DNA of 64,000 nt from Erigeron canadensis. Lineage: Eukaryota; Streptophyta; Magnoliopsida; Asterales; Asteraceae. The notes under the pieces are model-generated. The model ran no database searches. It was given only the letters and a program-made list of their open reading frames with translations, and was not told the DNA's origin. Every line of letters starts with the position of its first letter. Position 1 is the first letter of the stretch. Where the stretch lies: contig NC_057761.1 in the NCBI RefSeq assembly GCF_010389155.1, forward strand, positions 5,272,501-5,336,500, given 5' to 3'. This document shows, in pieces, positions 55,040-64,000 of the stretch. Made by a program: the position numbers and the translations under genes.

Positions 55040-55261
55040 ATAACCACAGACGCTCCTCGTGGAAACGATACCCACTTACCCTATCTAGTATAAGGTATTT
55101 AGGTTTATTTTTGATTGATACTTCGACGTCAATCAGCCCACAATGCCTCTATCTATACTAAAATACTATTTGAGATGTACTGCCAACAGCAAGTTAGGAT
55201 TGATAGTTTGAACGAGTTATATTTTTAAATTTTGAGTGTAAAAAAGAAAAAAAAAATTAAG

Positions 55262-56153
55262 TTAAGTGCAACAATCGTCCCTGTGGTTTATTAGTTTTGC
55301 AGTTTTTCATCCCTCCGTTAACTATTTGGCCAAAATCATCCTTATGGTTCGCACTTCGTCCCTACTTCTGTTAAGTCCCCCCATGTGCAAGTCACGTGAG
55401 GGACATTTTCGTCATTTCACTCCACTTTTTCCTCCACTTCTTTAGAATTGACTATGTGGTTTGTTCGTTTTGCAAGTTTCATCCATGTTATTTTTTTTTT
55501 TAATTCATATATTTTTTCATCACGTGTCAAAACCCGATCTCACTCGGCCCAACCGAAAACCCAACAATGCAACAAAAACGAACCAGTCCACCTGTTACCT
55601 TATCCGACGGTTCGTGGGGGCCTAGGACAGGTCTCGGGTTATATGTTTATCCCTAGGTTGATGTTGTAGGACAAACAAAGTATCAGAAATGGGTGTTTGA
55701 TAAAAGATGTTTTTAATAACTTTCCTGACTTTGAAAAAAAAAAAACTGTCGACCACTCATTTCCGAAACATTGTTACTTTAGTATTTTCAGAACCGATGT
55801 TAACAAGCCTCCTTTTCTGATAGAGCAAACTATTGCTCTGCTTCTTTAAATGAGACTTGTTGTTTATACATATCATAACATTCGTAAATACATATGTATA
55901 TAAATAAAAGATTAACTACAGGGATGAAAATTGTAAAAAGAACAAACTATGGGGATGATTTTAAAAAAGTGGGAGAAAAAATAGAGTGAAATGACGAAAA
56001 TGCCCCTCACTTGACTTACACATGGGGGGACTTTAAAGAAGTATGGAGAAATGCAAACCACATGGATGATTTTGGCCAAAAAGTTAACGGATGGATGAAA
56101 ACTGCAAATTCGACAAACCATAGGGATTATATTTGTACTTAACCCAAAAAATT
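55262..56153. mobile_element. Long inverted-repeat (MULE-like) element
   Basis: Arms of about 235 bp (55262-55500 and 55910-56153) are inverted copies: TTAAGTGCAACAATCGTCCC against, inverted, TTAAGTACAAATATAATCCC; both include TTTTGGCCAAA-like and CCCCCCATGTG blocks. The centre (55500-55900) has no recognisable gene. A clean target duplication was not resolved. Confidence 0.65.
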
Positions 56154-57805
56154 GCATTTTTGATATTTGAAGTTATCAAAATTTTCATTTATAATCTCTA
56201 AGTTAGAAAATTACAAATAATATCAAGAATTTAGTTATTTTTTCGTTTTTCATACCAACATATGCCGTTTGTTAATCTATTAACTTCCCCACGTGATCCA
56301 CATGTGACGGTATTAACAATGAATAAAATAATCAACTTCATGATATTATCTATAATTTCCTCCATTTAGAGACTATAAGACCTTATTTTTTTAAGTTAAT
56401 AATTAAGAACTTAAAACTGTCAAATTTCATGTTTTTTTTACCTAATATACAAAAATAACCGTTAATTACCTAAATTCAACCACTTAATACATTTAGTACT
56501 TAATAATTAAAAAACAGAAATTTTAACAACTTAAAGATACCAAAAATGTAATTTTTATTTAACTTTAAACACTTAGAAACTTTAAACACACAAAAATGGC
56601 TACTTTAGTACCCCGGGTGTGTTAAGTTGGTAGTGATTAGTGAACTCAGATCATCTTTATTACAAGTTGTTAAGTATTTTTTTTTTTAGCCTCTGGTGTT
56701 TAGCTTTTTCAGATCAAGGGTTTAATATTATCTTAATTCAGGTATATCTCATAAGATATATACATGTCGAAAGGCTCAAATACGCTATCCCTGTTCCGAT
56801 ATGACACGGGGTTAGACCGGTTCCTGGTCGACGTACATCCTTGTGTAGGTAACCCCGAAAATGTATAGTTGCCACACATTCTTTAAGGTTTCTAAATAAC
56901 AATGGTTGTTGCAAAATGTTAAATTGTTTGACAAATGATATTAGTTTTAATTTTAGCTCCACAAGTTTGGGGTTAAATGGGAAAGGGGAAGGTACAGTAG
57001 ACACTATATAAATTAATATCCGATAAATTAATAACCTCAATAAAACTAACAATTTATCTGGTCTCAAGTTGGGACCATTATAAAATTAAACCCCAAAATC
57101 AATAAAATAATAGGATAATAACTTTTTTTAAATCACAGTGTATTTATATTGATACCAACGAAACTATAAATTAATAATTACTTAAATATTTCAAATTTTA
57201 GTGAAAATGATGTATAGTGACATGTTTTTTTTTTTTAAATTTTAAATCTATATTGAGTATATAATTAAATCTTATCATTCAAACTTTTCTAAAAACTACT
57301 CAAAAATGCATTGTAAGAATTTGGGCATCGTGTACTCGTATTGCAATAATAAGTTGTGAATAGTTATATCCTTAAATCATCTTCAACTTCGCCATTAATC
57401 AGAATTTGGAATAGTATACGTCATAATTTATTTAATGTTTTGAACCTCATAACTTTTATTATTCACTAGCATAATCTAGCAAATGATTCACATCTATTTT
57501 GTGTTGATAATGCATACTCACGAATGTTTTTTCAAAATTTATATTAGAAACCTCTTTAAATTAATAGTTTATTAATTTATTGATATAATTATATCTAGTT
57601 AAATTAATAAAATGTGTTGGTCCAATATTATTAATTTACAAAGGTTTCACTGTATGTAAAAAATTTTGCAACCCGTTTACCAAAAGAAAAAAAAAACTGT
57701 AACGAATTTGGTAAGATTTAAATCACAGTTTCCGAAATTGGTATTGGATATGACATATTCTAAGCATTCTTTACTCTTAATGGAAAGTCAAACCGTCGAG
57801 TTCCA
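56154..57805. other. AT-rich intergenic stretch
   Basis: No gene seen. The minus-strand ORF at 56738-57067 has no motifs I recognise. Confidence 0.45.
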
Positions 57806-58131
57806 AGTCAATTCCTTTATGTATGTTCTTGAGTTTTTTAAGGGATGAAAAGAAAAGAATCCAAATGATCTTGAAACAATTTGTGTTCTTGAGTTTTTTT
57901 TAAGGGTGGAAGAGAAGTGAAATGATAGGAATTGGAGTGATAATTTAGTTGATTTTGTTCCTTAAAGTCAATTCCTTTATGCTATGTTCTTGAGTTTTTT
58001 TAAGGAATGAAAAGAAAGGAATCCAAATGATCTTGAAACAATTTGTGTTCTTGAGTTTTTTTTTAAGGGTGGAAAAGAAGTGAAATGATAGGAATTGGAG
58101 TGATAATTTAGTTGATTTTATTCCTTAAAAT
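57806..58131. repeat. Two-unit tandem duplication, period 160 bp
   Basis: AGTCAATTCCTTTATG starts at 57806 and again at 57966. The units are nearly identical, differing in T-run length, and include TCCAAATGATCTTGAAAC and GGAATTGGAGTGATAATT. The high similarity indicates a recent event. Confidence 0.85.
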
Positions 58132-58530
58132 CTTTCTCCCACTTTTAGGATGATTTGAAAGGATTGATTATCTTCTAATCTCATCTTTTCTTTTCTAAAA
58201 GGAACTCAAGAACATAGTTACTACTTAGACTACTTCTTTTGAAAAGTTTTATATTAGGGTTAAGCAACAGTCAAAAATCAAAGGATTTGATAAAGAATTC
58301 CAGACACTAATAAATATAGGGGAAAAGGGGAATGCAGTTTGTCGGGCGAGTCCAAGTGGGAAATAGTTTGGGATTGAAAACTCGATAAAGAATTTTGTCC
58401 ACGGTTTAGAGATAGGGCCCAAGGCTTTGAGAAAGAGTTGGGAAGGTAAATATAGAAAATAAGAACTCAAGATTAAAAGTCACCAAGAATGATGCTTACC
58501 TCTACTAAATAGGCTAACCCCATATTGGTG

Positions 58531-58567
58531 AGTTATACACGAGCATACTACCCGCACGTTGCGGCGG
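58531..58567 (-). mobile_element. Helitron-like 3' terminus, minus strand
   Basis: The minus strand reads CCGCCGCAACGTGCGGG and a tail TATGCTCGTGTATAACT, close to the CTCGTATAGT tail of 25279 and 33079. The body is not delimited. Confidence 0.4.
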
Positions 58568-58819
58568 AATTTTGTTTTAGGAGTGACAATTTGTTATAAG
58601 GGTAGATACGGTAATTCAGTGTTGTAGTGTACGGAGGACCATTTTGAAAACCATATATATAGTGAAAGGGGTTTTTTGAAAGAAAAAAAAAGTATGCTTA
58701 ATTTATTAAGACATACCATAAATAAAACTTCAAAATGCTTTATAAGGGAGTATAGATATGAATGAGTTTTGGAGATGTTTAATTTTCTTTAAATTTCCCA
58801 ATAAATTTGTGAATGTCTA

Positions 58820-59085
58820 TAGTTATGACATCCGTGTTACGAACATGCTTACCTAATTGTATATGCTTGGTCTGCATTTTATATTCCATTAGTCTTAAAA
58901 CGATTTTCTAAATTGTGCCGGCTGCAATGACAATGGTATTTAGTATTAATTTGTTTTGACACCCCACAGATCTTAGTTTTTTAAACTTCAAGTGTCAATC
59001 AATTAATAATTGTGTTTTGTTTTACTCGTTTTTTTTTCCTCGTACCCATTATATTTTGGTTTTCATAATAGGTATATTACTTATA
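58820..59085 (+). repeat. Orphan remnant of the kinase-unit upstream block
   Basis: Collinear with about 2515-2850 and 6570-7890: ACGAACATGCTT.CCTAATTG, TTGGTCTGCATTTTATATTCC, GCTGC.ATGACAAT, AAGTGTCAATCAAT and CCCATTA..TTTGGTTTTCATA. It should precede another kinase copy, but no kinase sequence follows before the window ends. Confidence 0.65.
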
Positions 59086-59154
59086 TATATTACTAGTACT
59101 CTTATGAAAATATATTTATAATAAATTGAAAGCATAATAAATGATGAATTATCA

Positions 59155-59696
59155 GCAGTGCTGGCTCAAGTTTTTTGGTGACCTTTAACGAGATCAATTT
59201 TAGAGGCCTAGTTTCTTAACATACGAAGTAAAGTAAACGGAAAAAAACATACCTGCTTATACCTGCTGATGCTTCTAGGCTTTTCTTTTTAACTTTTTAA
59301 TTCTTTTCAAATTACCACATTCATATTTATGATACATCGAAGAATCAATAAAGAAAGTTAGAAAGTTAGAAGCTAATTTACAAAATCACATTTAAATATA
59401 AATAAATCAAAAGGTTCAGATGCACAAATTAATTAACATAAATTAAAATAAAATTAAAAATTAATTAGATATCAGAAGAAGACGATGACAACATAATAGC
59501 ATGGAGTAGTTTTTTTAATTTTGAAATAAGAATAGAAAATACAAATTTTTTTTAGATGAGTTTTTTTTTTACCGAATAGCCTCTTGATTTTTTTTTTTTA
59601 AATATATAAACATCACCTCCTATTATATTTGAGGGCCTTTGAAGATTGGTGGCCCAAAGCATGTGCTTGGGTATCAAATATAGTTGGGTCAGCTCT
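59155..59696. mobile_element. Non-autonomous hAT element with exact 8-bp TSD
   Basis: The left end GCAGTGCTGGCTCAAG and right end, inverted, AGAGCTGACCCAAC are similar; exact AATTATCA flanks both sides (59147-59154 and 59697-59704). 542 bp, non-coding. It inserted just downstream of the orphan upstream remnant. Confidence 0.75.
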
Positions 59697-59841
59697 AATT
59701 ATCATGTAAGTAATAATAGTTACTTATCAAAAATAAAAAAATAAAAAAATCGGGTAAGAAATAGATGGGGGAAAAAATTTTATTAAATTTTGTAACAGAC
59801 ATAAAATTTCAAGAGTTCATTTTGACAAGTTTATTAAGTAT

Positions 59842-59876
59842 ACTAGAGTGAAGGCCCGTGCGATGCACGGCCGGGC
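59842..59876 (-). mobile_element. Helitron-like 3' terminus, minus strand
   Basis: The minus strand reads a GC stem-loop (GGCCGTGCATCGCACGGGCC) then TTCACTCTAGT, a clear Helitron-type CTAGT end. The body should extend rightward, over captured exons in the same orientation (CDKA-like at 60294-60601). Confidence 0.55.
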
Positions 59877-60293
59877 TTATTCACTCGTTAGATGTCTGCC
59901 ATTTCTATAAAAATTGTAAAACTACATGTAGCATAAATTTTAACAATGCACCAGGTACAAAAAAGGAGTCATTTAATTATTGGGTATATAAAGTTATGAT
60001 AAAATATCATCAATCAAAACCTTTGTAAAGGCGAGCAAAATTGATTTATGGTTATATAATTCATAGGAAAACAGTGATGAGAAAACAACCTGCTGCATTG
60101 TTTTTCCAAATCATCAGGTGCACACTAAATTGATTAAACATGAGTTTAACCACTAATATTTATCTATTTTCATGAAAACAAAAAAAATTTAGTATTGTAC
60201 AAATAAAAAAAATGACAGAGGATGTGTCATTCACACCAATTTTTCTACCTTCGCGAAATTAAGACAATTCAAAAATGCATTATTTAATATAGG

Positions 60294-60601
60294 CTATGCA
60301 GGTAATAGATAATGATTATCACCCTTGACAATTTCATTAACAATCTGCAGATGCCCTATGAGTTCATTGACGTTAGTTGGGACTACAGTTGCTACATCCT
60401 GAAAAGCAAATGATGCACCACCGATCAGGTTTCAAAGACCATGTATCCTAAATATTTAGAACAGAAAATCAAAGTTTAAAGTACCAACTCCATAGAAGAA
60501 ATAGATAGATAACCTTTGAGGACCACTTTGGAAAGGCGGACTTAAAGTCAGGCAGAGAAGTCACACCGCGACAAGTATCTTCTGTCGGGGTTCCCATGAT
60601 T
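60294..60601 (-). pseudogene. Captured CDKA (cdc2-type cyclin-dependent kinase) exons
   Basis: On the minus strand, an exon at 60601-60514 encodes IMGTPTEDTCRG and GVTSLPDFKSAFPKWSSK, the conserved segment after the C-lobe of plant CDKA (GTP.EDTWPGVTSLPD.KSAFPKW). It has a proper acceptor (ATAG) and donor (AAAG|GTTATC). After a 115-bp intron, the next exon (from 60398) opens DVATVVPTNV, matching the start of the next CDKA exon, then diverges and stops at about 60294. The Trp of EDTWPG is Cys. Only two partial exons are present, so this is a captured fragment. Confidence 0.7.
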
Positions 60602-60719
60602 CTATAAGTAATGAAAGATATGAATGAGTGTAGATACTCATGGACTCTTGATGAGAGGTTGATCCACTCTTTACTAACCATTGTAATAATATAAGCAACC
60701 ATTGACCTCATTTATTAAA

Positions 60720-63700
60720 ACCAACGGCAGTAAATACGGATACAATCATTCTAACTAAAGATCTGATGGAATTAGATGATCATTTTGCATGGAGAAAGTA
60801 TGGAATATCTTCTGATAACACGGAATAGGAGAGTTCCCTTTAATTACTATATATAATATTAGTTTAAGCAAGAAATGTATTGAACAAATCGACAGGTGTT
60901 CAAAGTGTATTTCAACTTATAGCATATAAAACGCCTTTTAGACCATTTTGTTTAATGATTAGACTTATTGAAAAACGTAGTTTTTCAAATCATATTTGAC
61001 ACTCTAACTATTTATCAAAAATATCCGGAAAGAAGTGTTTCGGGCCAGCCCGACCTGTTTCAACCATTACTTTTTTGACCCGTCCTGCTTAGCTATGTAC
61101 AGCTAGCTTGAGCCAAGACCCACCCATTGTGCCATATCTACTATAGAGGCATCCTACATGCATACAATAAGTATTAAAATAAATCTATTTGTATATAGAA
61201 TGTTTAAAGAATGAATTCATTATAAAATGCTTAAAATATGTGGGTTGTCATACTTGGATATGACAGAAAGCTTCTGGTTTGGTAGCCATTGTATGTATTC
61301 AGCCATCTAAGTATATGACACAGGAGACAGGCTTTTAACTAACCTAAGAACCGGATGACTGTAGTGCTATTTACTATTTTTAATAGGGGAATTCAAAGAG
61401 TATAATCACCTAGATTTGAATTCAGCAGGCAGTCAAGTTATCGATCTTGTAGTCTTGGCCGGTCAACAACGAAAGGAAGCAGTGTGGTAGTTTTTGTAAT
61501 GTCATACACTGCAAGTGTGATGTCATACAATGCAAGAGGTCGTCCAGAGTAAGCAATATTTACACACCTTGATGCTATTATACATATTCAAATTAATGAC
61601 TCATTACTTGTCAGATATAATTTAAAACAGGTCAAAGACCAACTCAATCCACATACACAAATTCACTTATCTACAATGTCCTGACCTTTCCAAAACGGGG
61701 GGCAGAACATAGCCATCACCCAAGTCATCCTGCAAAGACCATACAGAGCCAAAAGATTAAGCAAAGATACTTTGCGGGCGAGGTACATGTGCAAAACTGA
61801 ATATATACCTGGTTTTGCTCGTCCAACGGTGACTTTGTTGTCCCATTAACTAACTTTTCCCATCAAACGACACCACAACAACATTCTCGCTTTCATATCT
61901 AATGCCATTTGCAAGCCAAGTTCTGTTTTAAATTCTTTTAAAAGGAGCGGGGGCCATATTAACTTATTAAGTATTGGACGGGAAAACTGTAATGACCAAG
62001 CAAGAGAAATTGTTGAACAAATATTATTTGGTAACTTTAAAAGCTAAGAGTACTAAATCGTGACCTTGCGTGACTATGGGATTACATATGGACTCTACTG
62101 GAAACTAAAAAAGCCAGTCAGACGATACTTGCTGCTATAAGAATTGAAGTACGCCTACTAACCTATGTAGCTTAAAACTTTTACCAATTAAAAGTTGGAA
62201 CTTATTTTATCCACTCAAAAACATAATCAACAATCCAGAAAGACGGAAGAGAAAGGTAAAAAAGAATATACTAAAAAGATGAAATAACATAAAAAGATAG
62301 AGGGAGAAGAGACCGGTGGAACCAGTGGGTGGCTGGCCGGAAGGATGGTGGCAGTGACTGGTGTGTGTCAATATTGCCTACTCACCCTTTTTCATTGTTG
62401 CAACTGCTTGGTCTCAGCCAGCAATCACTAATTCTGCAGCCACAAAACATTATTGTTTTATGTTACGAAATAATTTAGAGGTTGGGTTGGTGCTTGCCAA
62501 GCTTGCCCATATGTGAAATCTGAAAACTTGCAACTAACATCTTAAATCCGAAACTAAAATACGAAATTGAAAGAGGAAAGATATATAAAGACGCAACTGC
62601 TAAAAGATATATAAACACACACACCTGCTTCATTAGACCGGTGAATGCATCCATTAATAGACCAAAGCCAATAACTGTCATTCCAGCAACATGGGAAACT
62701 GAATTTTTGATATATAATAATATGTAACACTAAAAAAATATAATCATATCATTTCAAACAATATCAATATTCGTATACCCTTTTACATTATTTAATACTT
62801 TCACCCTATATTGTTTGTACATCAATAAAAGAGATTATACATTTGAAACTATATCTCAAAGGAATGAATGGTTCTCCTATTCAGTTTCTCTTATTTCCAA
62901 TTTCTATAATCAATTTCAATCAACATAATCAAGGCAATCAGCCTGGGACAATAATCTCAGCAAAAGGGCTTAAAAAAGAAACCTGATTGGTAATATACAT
63001 ATAGACAATGGATACATAGCACACCTTACCAAGCAAAATCTCCTATCGACTTTCTGTTTGCAACTTCATTCTCCAGTAGAAACATTGTATGAACTGTCAG
63101 CGGTCCCTCGTAAAGGTGTTGGAACAGTGATAGCATACATTTTGATGACAAAAATAACTTTTAAACATCCGGTAAAAATAACACACATTACTTATTGTGT
63201 GTATAAGCAAACAATACCAATAATAACATACTGTTTGATGACAAAAATAGTGAACTTCTCTAACCTGCAATGTATATATAAAACACATAAATTTTTAAAG
63301 AAAATGATTAGAAGAAATCGAATTATACAAATGAAAGGTCCCCTTTAGTCTTTCTATCAAACACCTGGTGTGCATATATAAGATAAATAATGTTTAAAAA
63401 CAAACATTTCAGAACATACTAATATTTGAAAAAGGAATGACTTAATTGAGAAGAAGAAATACTGGGGTTTTTATAAACAAATATGGTAGCCTCATGTAAC
63501 AACTTATCCTTTTCATTGGGGATTTAGGAAACCCAATAACGATCGATGAAGAACGAAACTAAAGCTTCAATCAGAGTTGAAAACCTGCTGGACGATCATA
63601 TAAACAAATAATAGTTAGAACCGATTAATATGGTAAAATCTGAAGCAACCAAAACAAACACACACATATACACACAAAATCTAAAAGGGAGATGAGGATT

Positions 63701-64000
63701 AAATGGTGGTTGAGGGAAAAAAAATGTTGAGGGGGAGATATACAAAGAACGTACTGATGATTACCTTTTTAGATGCCATAGCAGTTTCTAACCATCATTA
63801 CTATACATAATGAATGACTCAATCAATGAATCATTCATTTTCAACTTCTTCAATAAATCAACCGTTCTTTACCTTATTAATTCGTACAAAGAATACCTTT
63901 CGGTTGAGACATTGAACGGGCATCGATCAAGGAAAGAAAGGAAGAGGACATGAAAAGGGTTTTTTTTGTTTTATTTAAGGTAAAGAAAGAAGAGGAAATA
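60720..64000. other. Non-coding, presumed continuation of a minus-strand capture element
   Basis: No complete gene. Minus-strand exon-like pieces have good splice borders: about 61683-61728 (AG|DDLGDGYVLPPVLE) and about 62632-62697 (VAGMTVIGFGLLMDAFTGLM then KQ|GTGTG). I cannot assign either. Short ORFs near 63058-63348 lack motifs. The right end of the element is not seen. Confidence 0.35.

Overview
This is a window of plant nuclear DNA: AT-rich, with short GT-AG introns, plant-type protein kinases and many plant transposable elements. A flowering dicot is likely. The kinase subfamily and the Harbinger accessory gene resemble what I know from Asteraceae, but that placement is inference.

The window holds one intact multi-exon host gene, at 20659-24399 (+), here called copy C. 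It encodes a predicted 803-residue protein with two protein kinases in one polypeptide. A receptor-like cytoplasmic kinase domain (FERONIA/Pto-like, no ectodomain) is joined in the same exon to a complete calcium-dependent protein kinase (CDPK) with kinase, autoinhibitory junction and four EF-hands. The downstream exons of 144, 153, 116, 168 and 225 nt match the usual CDPK gene structure as I know it. Three broken relatives lie in the same orientation. Copy A (3455-5464) keeps the N-terminal kinase and the EF-hands but has lost the CDPK catalytic domain. Copy B (9768-10167) is an N-terminal stub cut off by a retrotransposon. Copy D (50388-53364) keeps only C-terminal CDPK exons and is split by a copia fragment. 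A and B share about 1.3 kb of upstream sequence, and a further remnant of it lies at 58820-59085. The window is therefore a decayed tandem array of a fusion kinase with one survivor.

Layout: 1-1175 is the edge of a minus-strand LTR retrotransposon. 2090-10167 holds copies A and B and their insertions (copia RNase H, a Helitron-like element, a foldback element). 10168-12403 is a gag-protease LTR element. 12979-15508 is a PIF/Harbinger element with TIRs and a TAA target duplication, carrying only the MYB-like accessory gene. 15.5-20.6 kb holds Helitron-like ends, a SINE, MITEs and a captured 5' gene piece. 20.6-24.7 kb is copy C. 24.8-33 kb is nested MITEs, hAT and Helitron-like elements plus a solo LTR inside a foldback element. 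33-39 kb is probably a minus-strand Helitron with RPA1-like and TPR-protein fragments. 39-44.5 kb has a CACTA end and two nested long LTRs. 47-48.3 kb is an RPA1/DUF223-like fragment. 48.7-53.7 kb is a second copy of the captured 5' piece, an LTR and copy D. 54-64 kb holds hAT and MULE-like elements, a tandem duplication and a Helitron-like end with captured CDKA-type exons.

If expressed, copy C would put a receptor-like kinase and a Ca2+-activated kinase under one promoter with fixed 1:1 stoichiometry. It has no N-terminal myristoylation site. Expression and activity cannot be judged from sequence alone.
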